A stretch of DNA of 64,000 nucleotides from Paludisphaera mucosa (GCF_029589435.1 NZ_JARRAG010000002.1:3038001-3102000), one strand, 5' to 3'; counted from the first letter of the stretch, positions 1 to 11,289 are shown. Translations and numbers: made by a program. The notes: generated from the sequence alone by a model not told the origin.

Positions 1-1
1 G

Positions 2-1108
<1,107 letters not shown>

Positions 1109-1190
1109 CCGCCGTCCCACCCCACACGACGCCCCCGGCGGCCCCCCCGATCGCCGGCTTCCTCCCGAACGCATCCACGGAATCGAATCC

Positions 1191-2072
1191 ATGAGCATCC
1201 TGGTCGGAAAAGACACCCGCCTCATTTGCCAGGGGATCACCGGCAAGTCGGGCGGGTTCCACGCGGAGAAGTGCAAGGAATACGGCACGAACCTGGTCGG
1301 CGGCGTGACGCCCGGCCGCGGCGGCGAGACGGCCGTCGGCGGGCCGGTGTTCGACACCTGCCTCGAGGCCGTCGCGGCCACCGGCGCCAACGCCACGATG
1401 ATCTTCGTCCCGCCCCCGGGCGCGGCCGACGCCATCATGGAGGCGGCCGACGCCGGCATCCCGGTGATCATCGCCATCACCGAGGGGATCCCCGTCGTCG
1501 ACATGGCCCGCGCCGTGGCCTACCTCAAGACGTACCACCCCGAGGTCCGCCTGATCGGCCCCAACTGCCCCGGCGTGATCACGCCCGGCGAGTGCAAGAT
1601 CGGCATCATGCCGGGCTATATCCACAAGCCGGGCCGGATCGGCGTCGTCAGCCGCTCGGGCACCCTCACCTACGAGGCCGTCTGGCAGCTCACGAACCTG
1701 GGCATCGGCCAGAGCACCTGCGTGGGCATCGGCGGCGACCCGGTCAACGGCACCAGCTTCGTCGACGTCCTGGCGATGTTCGAGGCCGATCCCGACACCG
1801 ACGCCGTGCTCATGATGGGCGAGATCGGCGGCAACGCCGAGGAGCAGGCGGCCGAGTTCAAGGCCTCGGGCAAGTTCACCAAGCCGCTGGCGGCGTTCAT
1901 CGCCGGCCAGACCGCCCCGCCGGGCAAGCGGATGGGCCACGCCGGCGCCATCATCTCGGGTGGGTCGGGCAAGGCGTCCGACAAGATCGCCGCGCTCGAA
2001 GGCGCGGGCATCCGCGTGGCCAAGAGCCCGGCCGACATGGGCCTGGCCCTCAAAGCGGCGATCGGCGCGTGA
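1191..2072 (+). CDS. sucD: Succinate-CoA ligase alpha subunit
   Basis: This 293-residue protein is the CoA-binding alpha subunit that pairs with SucC. It has the N-terminal CoA-binding Rossmann fold ([16 protein letters not shown]), the [18 protein letters not shown] segment, and the phosphohistidine loop near the C-terminus ([19 protein letters not shown]), in which the His is the phosphorylated residue. Length matches the family (about 290). It lies 82 bp after sucC and its stop overlaps the GTG start of the NUDIX gene (GTGA), so the three genes are probably co-transcribed. Nothing unusual was seen. Confidence 0.97.
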   Translation: MSILVGKDTRLICQGITGKSGGFHAEKCKEYGTNLVGGVTPGRGGETAVGGPVFDTCLEAVAATGANATMIFVPPPGAADAIMEAADAGIPVIIAITEGIPVVDMARAVAYLKTYHPEVRLIGPNCPGVITPGECKIGIMPGYIHKPGRIGVVSRSGTLTYEAVWQLTNLGIGQSTCVGIGGDPVNGTSFVDVLAMFEADPDTDAVLMMGEIGGNAEEQAAEFKASGKFTKPLAAFIAGQTAPPGKRMGHAGAIISGGSGKASDKIAALEGAGIRVAKSPADMGLALKAAIGA

Positions 2073-2665
2073 GCGCGGCGGTCCCCGGCGACGAACCCCG
2101 TCCGGACGCGGCCCCGCCCGGCAACCCCTGGCGGACCCTGGGCAAGCGTCCGGTCTACGAGAACCCCTGGATCCGCGTCCGCGAAGACGACGTGGTCCGC
2201 CCCGACGGCCAGCGCGGGATCTACGGCGTCGTCGAGTTCAAGAACCGGGCCGTGGGCGTCCTCCCCGTCGAGGACGACGGCTCGGTCTGGCTCGTCGGCC
2301 AGCATCGCTATCCCCAGGACGCCTATTCCTGGGAGATGCCCGAGGGGGGCTGCCCCGCCGACGAATCGCCCGAGGAGACGGCGATCCGCGAGCTCAAGGA
2401 GGAGACCGGCATCACCGCCGGCCGGCTCGAGCTGATCTCCACGAGCCACCTCTCGAACTCGGTCAGCGACGAGGTCGCCTACATCTACCGGGCGACCGGC
2501 CTGACCCAGGGCGAGAGCGAGCCCGAGGGCTCCGAGCAGCTCGTTGTGCGCCGGGTCGCCTGGGACGAGACCTGGCGGATGCTCCGGGAGGGCGAGATCA
2601 CCGACGCGATGTCGGTCATCGCCATCCTGCACGAGGCGGTCCGTCGCCTGGGGGGGAAGGCCTGA
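2069..2665 (+). CDS. NUDIX hydrolase, ADP-ribose pyrophosphatase-like
   Basis: This 198-residue protein has a complete Nudix box beginning [14 protein letters not shown] and ending RELKEETGI, which fits GX5EX7REUXEEXGU. The GTG start overlaps the sucD stop by four bases, which suggests translational coupling and fixes the start. The frame stays open upstream inside sucD, but that part has no coherent protein. The N-terminal [16 protein letters not shown] and the central [11 protein letters not shown] and [10 protein letters not shown] segments resemble ADP-sugar pyrophosphatases (NudF/YffH-like), which hydrolyse ADP-ribose or ADP-sugars. The exact substrate cannot be read from the sequence. 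Confidence 0.9.
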   Translation: MSAAVPGDEPRPDAAPPGNPWRTLGKRPVYENPWIRVREDDVVRPDGQRGIYGVVEFKNRAVGVLPVEDDGSVWLVGQHRYPQDAYSWEMPEGGCPADESPEETAIRELKEETGITAGRLELISTSHLSNSVSDEVAYIYRATGLTQGESEPEGSEQLVVRRVAWDETWRMLREGEITDAMSVIAILHEAVRRLGGKA

Positions 2666-2714
2666 ACCCGCTTCCCTGCGGGTCGGGAGATCGAACCTTC
2701 GGCGGGTCCTCGGC

Positions 2715-3932
2715 TCAGCGGGCCGGGGCGGCGGGCGTGGGCGCCGGGTCGAGGTCCGGGAGCCGCCAGGCGGTCGGGACGTGCCGGCGGGTCGCGGCGC
2801 TCGGCGTCGGCGACGCGTCGGCCTGGGCGGCGGCCGGGCGGGCCGGGACTTCCAGGGCGTTGGTCGGGAAGTGCTTGCCGGGGCAGACGGTCGGCGTCGC
2901 GGCCATGTGGGAGTGGGTCTCCAGCCGGTCCTGCTCGATCGTGTATCGCTCGCTCAGGTAGGCCAGCAGCGCCTTGAGCGCGGCCTGCTGCCGGGGGGTC
3001 GGCGGGGCCTTCTCGAAGTCGCCGATCAGGCAGACGCCGATGCCGTACTCGTCGATGTCGGCGCGGCGGGCGTTGCGGCAATGGACGCCGTGCTTCTGGT
3101 TCACCCAGCGCTGCGAGACCTCGATCTGGCCGTCGCCGCTGCCCGTGCCGTTGCCGATCACGAAGTGGTAGCCGCAGCCGTCGAGGCCCAGCAGCTTGCG
3201 ATGCTCGGCGTCGATGGCGTCGTACGATCCCGCCTCGGTCGCGCTGTGGTGGACGACCACGTACTTCCAGGGCCGGTCGGCCTTGTTGGGGAAGAACAGG
3301 TCGTCGGCCGCGTCGGTCGCGAAATACGTGCGGAGCGGGTCCTTCGCGCTGGCGCGGCGGACGACGCCCGTCGCCGACGTGGTGCGGAGGCTGCCGGAGC
3401 CGCCGGGGCTCATGCTAGTCGCTCCCGCCGCGGGGGCCGGGGCCGAGAGGTCCGGCGCCGAGGACTTGGGCTTCGACTCGATCGGCGGCCGCAGGCTGCG
3501 CGACCGGCTGCTCGTGGCGGCGGCCGGCGAGAGGTCGTCGAGCAGGGGCTCGTCGATCGTCGCCTTGGGCGGGGTCTCGGCGGCGGGGGCGCGACGCGAC
3601 GTGGGCGACGAGCCGACCGACGAGGGGGGCGATTCCAGGGGCACGGACGAATCGAGACCGCCCCCGGGGGTGATGATGACCGGCTCGCGGGCGGAGCCGC
3701 CGGCGGGGCCCTCGCGGATGATCGCCGTGCCGGGCGAGGTCACGACGGAAGAGCCGCCGGAGCCGCAGTTGGTGCAGCCGGGGGCCGCCATGACGCGGGG
3801 CGCCGGCATGACCGGCCGCAGGACGGAACGACGGTGGTTGCATCCCGCCGCCAGCAGGGCGCCGACGGCCGCCGCCGCGAGGCAGGCTCGCTGGGCGCGC
3901 AGGGCGATCGGGGCCGAAAACACGTTGGCCAT
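2715..3932 (-). CDS. Exported N-acetylmuramoyl-L-alanine amidase (Amidase_2/PGRP fold), probable lipoprotein
   Basis: This 405-residue protein begins with a signal peptide ending in a lipobox-like LLAAGC, so it is probably lipid-anchored. About 150 residues of Ser/Pro/Ala-rich low-complexity linker follow. The C-terminal domain reads YVVVHHSATEAG, then CGYHFVIGNG, and later THSHMAATPTVCPGKHFP. This matches the zinc-binding His, His and Cys pattern of Amidase_2 and peptidoglycan-recognition proteins, which cleave the MurNAc-L-Ala bond. A GAGGAG sits 8 nt before the ATG. The gene is divergent from leuS and convergent with the NUDIX gene (49 bp apart). Role: peptidoglycan remodelling or recycling. 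Planctomycete walls are thin but contain peptidoglycan. Confidence 0.88.
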   Translation of the reverse strand: MANVFSAPIALRAQRACLAAAAVGALLAAGCNHRRSVLRPVMPAPRVMAAPGCTNCGSGGSSVVTSPGTAIIREGPAGGSAREPVIITPGGGLDSSVPLESPPSSVGSSPTSRRAPAAETPPKATIDEPLLDDLSPAAATSSRSRSLRPPIESKPKSSAPDLSAPAPAAGATSMSPGGSGSLRTTSATGVVRRASAKDPLRTYFATDAADDLFFPNKADRPWKYVVVHHSATEAGSYDAIDAEHRKLLGLDGCGYHFVIGNGTGSGDGQIEVSQRWVNQKHGVHCRNARRADIDEYGIGVCLIGDFEKAPPTPRQQAALKALLAYLSERYTIEQDRLETHSHMAATPTVCPGKHFPTNALEVPARPAAAQADASPTPSAATRRHVPTAWRLPDLDPAPTPAAPAR

Positions 3933-4480
3933 TGTCCTATCTCCTCGCCGGGCTGGTCATACGCTCGACATCCCGGGTCGAGCCTCGACCTCCACGAATC
4001 GCAAGAGCGATGCCGAACCATCGGCCGAAGCGATCGTGGCGAGGGACCAGAAATCCCGACTTCGACTGAAGTCTACACGCCGTTCGGCCGAAGGGCGGAA
4101 AACCCGCGCGTTTTTCGAGGATTTCCTCAAGTCCTCGAAGCCCCGGGGCGACTCCCGGCTTGTAAAAACGCCAAACGGTTGCAAGATTCATCATTCGTCG
4201 ACTTGTCGAGGCGACGACCGCGACGCCTGGGCGGCCTGCGCCGGCCGTGCGGGTCCGGGGCCTCGCGCGGGTCGCGTCGACGACTCGGGACGCGCCGGCG
4301 CGGGCCCTCGACGCACGCACGCGCGGCCGGCCCGCTGGCGATCGCGGGCGGGAGACGGTATGCTCGTCGTTTCGATCGGTGCATCGGCCCCCGGCGTCGC
4401 GGCGGGCCGTTTTTCGTGGTCGGACGAGTCGAATCGAAGAGGTCGGGGCGCGTCCCGCGACGCGCCGGAGAGACATCGCC
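3933..4480. other. Intergenic region between divergent amidase and leuS genes
   Basis: This 548-bp stretch separates two divergent genes and must hold promoters for both. No reading frame in it has a recognisable protein; the frames of 181 and 75 codons on the minus strand are Arg/Ser-rich and look random. The left part, around 4155-4205, is locally less GC-rich. A possible -10-like TATGCT lies at 4359-4364 ahead of leuS with a poor -35 (TGGCGA, 17-bp spacer). I see no T-box or other convincing leader structure before leuS. Confidence 0.5.
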
Positions 4481-7363
4481 ATGCCCGCGTACCACCCTCA
4501 GCGGATCGAGCCCAGGTGGCAGGCCTACTGGGAGCAGCATCAGACGTTCGCGACCCCCGACTTCGACCCCGATCGGCCCAAGCTCTACGTGCTCGACATG
4601 TTCCCCTACCCCAGCGGCGCGGGCCTTCACGTCGGCCACCCCGAGGGCTACACCGCCACCGACATCGTCTGCCGCTACAAGCGGATGCGCGGGTTCAACG
4701 TCCTGCACCCGATGGGCTGGGACGCCTTCGGCCTCCCGGCCGAGCAGTACGCCGTGCAGACCAACACCCACCCGCGGATCACCACCCAGGCGAACGTCGA
4801 CAACTTCCGCCGCCAGATCAAGTCGCTGGGCTTCTCGTACGACTGGTCGCGCGAGATCGACACGACCTCGCCCGACTACTACAGGTGGACGCAGTGGATC
4901 TTCCTCAAGATCCACGACACCTGGTACGACCCCGAATTCGCCTGGACCGACTCGCAGGGCGCCCCGCGCAGAGGGAAGGGACGGCCGATCGCCGAGCTGC
5001 CCATCCCCCCCGGCGTCGACGCCCAGGCGTACCGCGATTCGAAGCGCCTGGCCTACCGCGCCGAGGTCCCCGTCAACTGGTGCCCGGCGCTCGGGACGGT
5101 GCTCGCGAACGAGGAGGTCATCGACGGCAAGAGCGAGCGCGGCGGCCACCCCGTCGTCCGCATGCCGCTGACCCAGTGGATGCTGCGGATCACCGCCTAC
5201 GGCGACCGCCTCGTCGAGGACATCGAGCACGTCGACTGGCCCAAGCCCATCAAGGACATGCAGCGCAACTGGGTCGGCCGCAGCGAAGGGGCCGAGGTCG
5301 ACTTCCCCATCCTCCTCGGCGACGCCCCCCCGCCCCGTCCCCCCGGCGCGTTCCCGGAGACGCCCGCCGAGGGGGTCATCCGGGTCTACACGACGCGGCC
5401 CGACACCCTCTTCGGCGCGACCTACATGGTGCTCGCCCCCGAGCACCCGCTGGTCGACCGGATCACCACGCCCGAGCGCCGGGAGGCCGTCGCGAAGTAT
5501 CGCGAGCAGGCCCGGTTCAAGAGCGACCTCGACCGCACCGACCTGGCCAAGACCAAGACCGGCGTCGACACCGGCGGCCTCGCCGTCAATCCCGTCACCG
5601 GCGAGCCGATCCCCGTCTGGATCGCCGACTACGTGCTGATGGGCTACGGGACCGGCGCCATCATGGCCGTCCCGGCGCACGACGAGCGCGATTTCGAGTT
5701 CGCGAAGACGTTCGGCATCGCCATCCGCGCCGTCGTCGAGCCCCCGGCCTCCTGGCTCGCCGCCAACGCCGCCGAGGGGGCGGAAACCGGCGACGCCGCG
5801 AAGCTCCTGGAAGCCTACAAGGCCGACCCCGGCGCGTTCGCCGACGTCTTCCACGACGAGGGGGTCGCGATCCAGTCGCGGAATGAGACCTTCGTCCTCG
5901 AAGGCAAGCCGACGCCCGAGGCGAAGACGGCGATCACCGCCTGGCTCTCCGAGCGGGGGGTCGGCAAGAAGGCGGTCAACTACAAGCTGCGCGACTGGCT
6001 CTTCTCGCGCCAGCGTTACTGGGGCGAGCCCTTCCCGGTCGTGCTCGACGCCGACGACCGCGTGATCGCGCTCGGCGAGGACGAGCTGCCGGTGCTGCTC
6101 CCCGAGCTGGACGACTTCAAGCCGACCGGGAACCCCGAGCCGCCGCTCAGCAAGGCGAAGGACTGGGTCCGCTACTCCGAGACGTTCCGCCGCGAGACCA
6201 ACACGATGCCCCAGTGGGCCGGCTCGTGCTGGTACTACCTCCGCTACATCGACCCCGCGAACGCCGAGCGGGCCTGGGATCCGGAGAAGGAGAAGCACTG
6301 GCTGCCGGTCGACCTGTACGTCGGCGGGGCCGAGCACGCGGTGCTCCACCTGCTCTACAGCCGCTTCTGGCACAAGGTCCTATTCGACCGCGGCCTGGTC
6401 AGCACGCCCGAACCCTTCCAGCGGCTGGTGAACCAGGGGATGATCCTGGGCGAGACCGAATACACCGGCTATCGCGATCCCTCGGGGGCGTGGATCCCGG
6501 CGACCGAGGTCGTGCACGCCGACGACGGGGTCTTCCGCAAGGGCGAGGCGACCCGCGCCCCGCTCGAAGTCGTGAAGCTCGAGGACGACAAGATCGTCAA
6601 GAAGGGCGAGGGGTTCGTCCTCAAGGAGGCCCCGGACGTCCGGGTCGACGCCCGCGCGCACAAGATGTCGAAGGCCCGGGGGAACGTCATCAACCCGGAC
6701 GTCGTCGTCGCCGAGTACGGCGCCGACAGCCTGCGGCTCTACGAGATGTTCATGGGCCCGCTCGAAGCGGTGAAGCCCTGGAGCATGAACGGCGTCGAGG
6801 GGGTTTATCGCTTTTTGGGCCGGGCCTGGCGGATGATCGTCGACGCCGAGGCCGAGGACGTCCGGCTCGACGCCCGCGTCTGCGACGCCGAGCCGACGCC
6901 CGAGCAGGCCAAGCTGGTGGCCCGGACCGTGGCGGCCGTGGGCGAGCACTACGACGGCCTGCGGTTCAACACCGCCGTCAGCCGGCTGATGGAGTTCGTC
7001 AACGCCTTCACCGGCGCCGAGGTCCGCCCCAGGGCGGCGATGGAGACTTTCGTCCTCCTGCTCGCGCCGATGGCCCCGCACGTCGCCGAGGAGCTGTGGC
7101 AGGTCCTCGGACACGAGACGACGCTCGCCTACGAGCCCTGGCCGACGTTCGACCCGGCGCTGCTCAAGGACGACGAGGTCGAGATCCCGGTGCAGGTCAT
7201 GGGCAAGCTCCGCGGCAAGGTCGTCGTCCCCGCCGACGCCGACGCCCAGGCGATCGAGACGATCGCGCGGGCCGACGAGCGGATCGCCGCCGTCCTCCAG
7301 GGCAAGACGGTCCGCAAGGTCGTCGTCGTGCCCGGGAAACTGATCAACTTCGTCGCGAATTGA
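4481..7363 (+). CDS. leuS: Leucyl-tRNA synthetase
   Basis: This 960-residue class Ia synthetase charges tRNA-Leu. The start is the ATG at 4481 ([17 protein letters not shown]); the frame is open further upstream but that stretch is not conserved-looking. The catalytic HIGH-type motif is HVGH within [16 protein letters not shown]. The KMSKS loop reads KMSKA within [14 protein letters not shown], so the last Ser is replaced by Ala. The CP1 editing domain is present ([19 protein letters not shown] and [20 protein letters not shown]), as are the [14 protein letters not shown] segment and a C-terminal anticodon-binding domain ending [13 protein letters not shown]. It is longer than E. coli LeuS (about 860), partly through an inserted stretch before the KMSKS loop (about residues 690-725). 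Confidence 0.97.
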   Translation: MPAYHPQRIEPRWQAYWEQHQTFATPDFDPDRPKLYVLDMFPYPSGAGLHVGHPEGYTATDIVCRYKRMRGFNVLHPMGWDAFGLPAEQYAVQTNTHPRITTQANVDNFRRQIKSLGFSYDWSREIDTTSPDYYRWTQWIFLKIHDTWYDPEFAWTDSQGAPRRGKGRPIAELPIPPGVDAQAYRDSKRLAYRAEVPVNWCPALGTVLANEEVIDGKSERGGHPVVRMPLTQWMLRITAYGDRLVEDIEHVDWPKPIKDMQRNWVGRSEGAEVDFPILLGDAPPPRPPGAFPETPAEGVIRVYTTRPDTLFGATYMVLAPEHPLVDRITTPERREAVAKYREQARFKSDLDRTDLAKTKTGVDTGGLAVNPVTGEPIPVWIADYVLMGYGTGAIMAVPAHDERDFEFAKTFGIAIRAVVEPPASWLAANAAEGAETGDAAKLLEAYKADPGAFADVFHDEGVAIQSRNETFVLEGKPTPEAKTAITAWLSERGVGKKAVNYKLRDWLFSRQRYWGEPFPVVLDADDRVIALGEDELPVLLPELDDFKPTGNPEPPLSKAKDWVRYSETFRRETNTMPQWAGSCWYYLRYIDPANAERAWDPEKEKHWLPVDLYVGGAEHAVLHLLYSRFWHKVLFDRGLVSTPEPFQRLVNQGMILGETEYTGYRDPSGAWIPATEVVHADDGVFRKGEATRAPLEVVKLEDDKIVKKGEGFVLKEAPDVRVDARAHKMSKARGNVINPDVVVAEYGADSLRLYEMFMGPLEAVKPWSMNGVEGVYRFLGRAWRMIVDAEAEDVRLDARVCDAEPTPEQAKLVARTVAAVGEHYDGLRFNTAVSRLMEFVNAFTGAEVRPRAAMETFVLLLAPMAPHVAEELWQVLGHETTLAYEPWPTFDPALLKDDEVEIPVQVMGKLRGKVVVPADADAQAIETIARADERIAAVLQGKTVRKVVVVPGKLINFVAN

Positions 7364-7461
7364 GACCGAGGCCCCTCCACAACGTGCGAATGCGCTCCAT
7401 CCTTCCCATGATGGGACTCCACGCGCCGGGGGCCCGATCCTTTCGACCCGGGAGCCTCGCG

Positions 7462-8214
7462 ATGGACGACCTCGAAGGCGATTTCGACTGGGAGCTGTTC
7501 CCCGACGGAGAGCCGCGGCCCTGGACTTCGCGCAAGCGTAGGGCGGCCTACTGGCTGGGGTTGGGGCTGATCATGGCCCTCTGCTGGTACATCGATCCGA
7601 ACGTGGCTGTCGTCGTGGCCTGCCTGGCGTTCTGGCGGCGGGATTTTCAGGCGGGTCGGCGGTTGACGCGAACGATCCCCGACCGGGCGGGCGGCTGGAT
7701 CTGCGCGTTGTTCACCTTTGCGTGGGGTGCCTGGAAGGTCGCAGGCCTGGCATTCGCGCTGATGTTCGTGGCGGGGATGCTCGGAGGTCCGGCGAGAAAG
7801 GCCCATGGCCCGCCCCCGCCCGGCGTCTTTGCGTGCCTATTGATCATCTTCGGGAGCGTCCTCGCCTCGGCGGTGTTGACGGCGGCCGGGCTGGGGCTGG
7901 CGATGCGTTCCGGGATGCGGGTCTGGATCGGCGAAGGGATGAACCGGGCGCGAACGCTCCTGCTGGGCATGGTCGTCGTGGGCTTCACCTTATGCGGCAT
8001 CGGGCCGATGAGCTTCTGGATGCAGGGCCGCTTCCCCCGGCCGAAGGATGTGGCTGAAGAGACCTCGATCGGGCTGGTCGTCTTCTTCGCCTGCCTGTTC
8101 GGCGGACCCATCCTCATCTTGCTAGCCGTCGACTGGTTCAGCGAGCGCGTCGTCGCCGCCCGCCCGGGCAAGTTCGGCCCGAAGGTTTCGAGCATCGGAA
8201 AAATGAACACTTGA
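7462..8214 (+). CDS. Hypothetical membrane protein
   Basis: This 250-residue protein has an acidic N-terminus (MDDLEGDFDWELFPDGEP) and about five hydrophobic segments: YWLGLGLIMALCWYI, a short VAVVVACLAFW, a segment around AGLAFALMFVAGML, FACLLIIFGSVLASAVLTAA, a segment around LLLGMVVVGFTLCG, and a last one around SIGLVVFFACLFGGPILILL. The start at 7462 is preceded by GGAG with 7-nt spacing; an ATG at 7390 is the alternative. I recognise no family. It starts about 100 bp after leuS and is followed at once by a terminator-like hairpin, so it may be the last gene of the leuS transcript. Function unknown. Confidence 0.75.
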   Translation: MDDLEGDFDWELFPDGEPRPWTSRKRRAAYWLGLGLIMALCWYIDPNVAVVVACLAFWRRDFQAGRRLTRTIPDRAGGWICALFTFAWGAWKVAGLAFALMFVAGMLGGPARKAHGPPPPGVFACLLIIFGSVLASAVLTAAGLGLAMRSGMRVWIGEGMNRARTLLLGMVVVGFTLCGIGPMSFWMQGRFPRPKDVAEETSIGLVVFFACLFGGPILILLAVDWFSERVVAARPGKFGPKVSSIGKMNT

Positions 8215-8220
8215 AATGGA

Positions 8221-8254
8221 CGACCGAACCCGATTTCCACGGCGGTCGGATTTT
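8221..8254 (+). terminator. Probable intrinsic terminator after the membrane protein gene
   Basis: Six nt after the stop codon, CGACCG (8221-8226) pairs with CGGTCG (8243-8248). An inner CCG/CGG stem (8230-8232 with 8240-8242) extends it, and GATTTT follows. Stem plus T-run fits a rho-independent terminator for plus-strand transcription; the T-run is short. Confidence 0.55.
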
Positions 8255-8262
8255 GCCTAACC

Positions 8263-8291
8263 AACGAAAAGGCCGGTATTTGCGTCGGCCT
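8263..8291 (-). terminator. Probable intrinsic terminator of the lepA-signal peptidase-LptB operon
   Basis: Read on the minus strand, AGGCCG (8291-8286) and CGGCCT (8275-8270) form a 6-bp stem with a 10-nt loop, followed by TTTCGTT. It lies about 90 bp beyond the end of the LptB-like gene, so it would end the four-gene minus-strand operon. It sits next to an oppositely oriented terminator. Confidence 0.5.
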
Positions 8292-8378
8292 CAACGCGGA
8301 TTTATGGGAAACGAGCGAACCCACAATGAACCCAGTTCGAACCCAACGGCGGAGATCCCGCGGACGGGCCGTGCCGGC

Positions 8379-9413
8379 TCAGTTCTCGTACAGGTCGTCG
8401 ATGTTGAAGTCGGGCGGGATCTGGTTGACCTGGATCGAGTGGGTGCCGCCCTGCACGTAGCCCCGGCCGTCGCCGGCGATCGTGCGGCCGACGTGCTCGG
8501 GGTCGGCGGGGTCGTCGACGGGTGCGGGCCGAGGGGCCGGTGCGGGGACCACGGCGGGGTTCGGGACCGTGGGCGGCGTCGTCGCGGTCGGCTGGGGCGG
8601 GGCGGGCGTGGGATTCGGGGCCGGCGGCAGGGACGGCTGGGTCTTGGACAGGGACATCACCGGGCGCTGGGATTCCATCAGGTGGCCGCCGTCGAACCGC
8701 TCGCCGATGTAGTAGCGGCGGACGTCGGCGTTGTTGAGGATCTGCTCGCGGTTGCCGTAGGCGAAGACGCGGCCCTCGCGGATGACGTAGCAGCGGTCGG
8801 TGACTTCCAGGGTCTCGCGGAACTGGTGGTCGGTCAGCAGGATGCCGATGTGGTAGGTGTCGACCAGGTCGCGGATCTGCTCCTGGATCTCGCCGACCGT
8901 CTTGGGGTCGATGCCGGCGAAGGGCTCGTCGAGCATGATCAGCTTGGGATCGGTGATCAGCGACCGGGCGATCTCGGTGCGCCGGCGCTCGCCGCCCGAG
9001 ACCATGTGGGCCTTGGTCTTGCGGATCTTGCCCAGCCCGAAGCGGTCGATCAGCTCGTTGAGCCGGTCCTTGCGCTGCTTTCGCGAGAGGTCGCTGCGGG
9101 TCTCCAGGATCGCCATCAGGTTCTGCTCGACGGTGAGCTGGCGGAAGACGCTGGAGTCCTGGGCGAGATAGCCCATCCCGGCGCGGGCGCGGAGGTACAT
9201 CGGCAGTTTGGTGATGTCGCGGCCGTCGAACATGACGGAGCCGCCGTCGGCGTCGATGAGGCCGATGGTCATGCGGAAGCTGGTCGTCTTGCCGGCCCCG
9301 TTGGGCCCGAGGAGGCCGACGACCTCGCCCTGGTCGACGTCGAACTCGACGCCGTTGACGACCTGGCGACGGCCGTACCACTTCTCCAGGGCGCGGACTT
9401 CGAGCAGGGCCAT
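8379..9413 (-). CDS. lptB: LptB-like ABC transporter ATP-binding protein with Pro-rich C-terminal extension
   Basis: This 344-residue cytoplasmic ATPase resembles LptB, the motor of lipopolysaccharide export. Walker A is GPNGAGKT (residues 36-43), the signature is VSGGERRRTEIAR, Walker B runs into LIMLDEPFAGID, and the H-loop is LLTDH. The fold ends near residue 240, the normal LptB length. The last 100 or so residues are an unusual extension: a Pro/Ala/Thr-rich linker (SLPPAPNPTPAPPQPT and onward) followed by a short conserved-looking tail ending IPPDFNIDDLYEN. The gene is last in the minus-strand run after the two signal peptidases (64-bp gap). A general branched-chain-type ATPase is the alternative, but YLAQDSSVFRQLTVEQN and LTDHQFRETL favour LptB. 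Confidence 0.85.
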   Translation of the reverse strand: MALLEVRALEKWYGRRQVVNGVEFDVDQGEVVGLLGPNGAGKTTSFRMTIGLIDADGGSVMFDGRDITKLPMYLRARAGMGYLAQDSSVFRQLTVEQNLMAILETRSDLSRKQRKDRLNELIDRFGLGKIRKTKAHMVSGGERRRTEIARSLITDPKLIMLDEPFAGIDPKTVGEIQEQIRDLVDTYHIGILLTDHQFRETLEVTDRCYVIREGRVFAYGNREQILNNADVRRYYIGERFDGGHLMESQRPVMSLSKTQPSLPPAPNPTPAPPQPTATTPPTVPNPAVVPAPAPRPAPVDDPADPEHVGRTIAGDGRGYVQGGTHSIQVNQIPPDFNIDDLYEN

Positions 9414-9477
9414 CGTTCGATCCTCCGTGATCGCGTTACGCGGTGGGCTTCGGGACGGTCCGGGCGGCGGCTCGTCG

Positions 9478-11223
9478 TCAGCGGATCCAGCGCATCCGTT
9501 CGAAGTAGGGTCGGAACGGGATGCGGAGGTCGCGGCTGATCCGGACGTCGGGGCCGAACGGGACGCCGTGGGGCCAGTAGACGAAGAACGCCTTGCCGGT
9601 CACCAGGCTCCGCGGCACCTCCCACGACTTGCGGTCGACGGTGTCCCACGCCCGGTCGAACGAGTCCCAGCCCCGGCTGTCCTTGCTCCGGGGGCTGTTG
9701 TCGCCCATCATCATGAATCGGTCGTCGCCCAGCTCGTATTCCTCGCTGCGGACCCGCGCCAGGTTGGGGAACCGGGCGGGATCGGCGAGGAAATCGAACA
9801 GTTCGGACGGCCGCCGGGGCTCCCGACCTTCCCACACGGGGCCGTAGTCGGTGTAGCCCGGCGTCTGGGTATAGTAGATATCCCGTTTCAGGACAAGGTC
9901 GCTCGCGGAAACGACCGCGCCCCGCGCCGCCACCGCGGCCGGCGAGAGGTCGGCCGACGTCGGGACGGGGACCTCGTCGCCCAGGTCGAACTCGACCCCG
10001 TCGCCCCCCACCGTCCGCCCGTCCACCAGCAGCGTCAGGCGGTCGTCGACGTCGCCGAATTCGAGGCGATGCCGCCCCCGGCCGATCACCGTCGAGTCGA
10101 ACTCGGCCAGGGTCTCGTCACGGCGCTGGAACTGGACCTTGCCCGTGGCGACGTCGATCGCGGCGTAGTAGGGCACGCCCGCCTTGACCAGTTCGAGCCG
10201 GACCTCGCCCTTGTCGGACTGGACGTCGAGGTCGACGGCGAGCGTCAGGTCGCCGACCCAGTGGGGCTGGAGCCAGGCGTTGCGGGTGTCGCCGCGGGTC
10301 TGGCTCAGGTCGGTGTTCTCGGCGGGGAGGTTCGTGTTGTACGAGTAGAAGTCGGTGATCAGAGTGGGCCGGGGCGGGCGGCCGGGCGCGCGGTCGTTCA
10401 GGAGCGATTCCCACTGCTCGGGCTCGGGGACGAGGTGCCGGTAGCGGAGGTCGGCCCAGTCCTCGGTCGCCTTCTCGCAGCGGTAGAGGCTCTTGCCGGG
10501 CTCGACGACGGCCCAGCCGGCGGCCTCGCCGTTCCACCGCCGCCACTCGGGGCGGTCGCGGAGCGTCCGGGGCTGGTGGGAGTCGTCGTAGACGGGGATC
10601 TGCATGCCGCGCAGGTGTTCCATCGGCTTGCGCTGGAGCTTGAAGTCGTCGGCTCCCGGGGGCTTGATGAAGAGGTCGCCGTGATGGATCCGGATCGTCT
10701 CGCCGGGGAGGCCGACCAGCCGCTTGATGTAGCTGACCTCGGGCTCCTCGGGGTAGCGGAAGACGACGACGTCGTACCGCTCGGGGGGCGAGGCGCCGGG
10801 CAGGAACGGCAGGTCGTAGGGGAACATCGAGACCAGGATCCGGTCCCCCTTGTAGCTCGGCGCGTCGTCGAGCCGGGTGGCCTGGTGGCGGCAGTTCACG
10901 CAGACGCCCGAGTAGACCGGCCGGAGCGGGAAGCCTCCCTCGACCTCCTCGGAGGCGTTGACCGAGAAGGTGAACCCGCACTGGGGGCAGACGACCTCCT
11001 TGTGGCGCCCCATGAGGGTGGGGGCCATGGAGCCGGTCGGGATGACGAACGCCTGGGCCTCGAAGCCGCGCACGACCAGGGCGGCGACCGCGGCGACGAC
11101 GAGGGCTTCGAGCGTCTCGCGCAATCCGTCGCCGGTCCGGGGCGCGGCCGTCCGGCCGCGCGGGTCGGACACGGCCGGTCGCAGGGAATGGCCCGGGGGG
11201 TTCGTGGCGGCGGTCCGTCCCAT
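9478..11223 (-). CDS. lepB: Type I signal peptidase, enlarged, with inserted zinc-ribbon motif (copy 1)
   Basis: This 581-residue membrane serine protease removes Sec/Tat signal peptides outside the inner membrane. An N-terminal membrane anchor (LEALVVAAVAALVVRGF) precedes the nucleophile Ser65 in IPTGSMAPTL. The general-base Lys167 lies in SYIKRLVGLPGE, GDRILV forms the next box, and the late box is GDNSPRSKDSR from residue 507. Two features are atypical. A four-Cys motif (CPQC at 79-82, CVNC at 108-111) sits between the Ser and GDRILV boxes. A region of about 300 residues, including a beta-rich stretch (VDLDVQSDKGEVRLELV, HRLEFGDVDDRLTLLVDG), is inserted before the late box. Typical enzymes have 180-320 residues. 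The paralogue lies just upstream in the operon. Confidence 0.92.
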   Translation of the reverse strand: MGRTAATNPPGHSLRPAVSDPRGRTAAPRTGDGLRETLEALVVAAVAALVVRGFEAQAFVIPTGSMAPTLMGRHKEVVCPQCGFTFSVNASEEVEGGFPLRPVYSGVCVNCRHQATRLDDAPSYKGDRILVSMFPYDLPFLPGASPPERYDVVVFRYPEEPEVSYIKRLVGLPGETIRIHHGDLFIKPPGADDFKLQRKPMEHLRGMQIPVYDDSHQPRTLRDRPEWRRWNGEAAGWAVVEPGKSLYRCEKATEDWADLRYRHLVPEPEQWESLLNDRAPGRPPRPTLITDFYSYNTNLPAENTDLSQTRGDTRNAWLQPHWVGDLTLAVDLDVQSDKGEVRLELVKAGVPYYAAIDVATGKVQFQRRDETLAEFDSTVIGRGRHRLEFGDVDDRLTLLVDGRTVGGDGVEFDLGDEVPVPTSADLSPAAVAARGAVVSASDLVLKRDIYYTQTPGYTDYGPVWEGREPRRPSELFDFLADPARFPNLARVRSEEYELGDDRFMMMGDNSPRSKDSRGWDSFDRAWDTVDRKSWEVPRSLVTGKAFFVYWPHGVPFGPDVRISRDLRIPFRPYFERMRWIR

Positions 11224-11289
11224 GATGATTGGGTCTCTTCAACCGGTGGAGGGCGGGTTCCCTGGCAGGCCGCGGTCCGGGCGGGCCAG

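Noticed and set aside
3957-4184. A 75-codon minus-strand frame in the amidase-leuS spacer.
   Set aside because: It has no recognisable domain, no helix pattern and no ribosome site.
4127-6373. A 748-codon open frame on the minus strand opposite leuS.
   Set aside because: Its composition is the usual GC-rich antisense shadow, and leuS on the plus strand has all expected motifs. The same applies to the long frames opposite the TPM, M28 and S9 genes.
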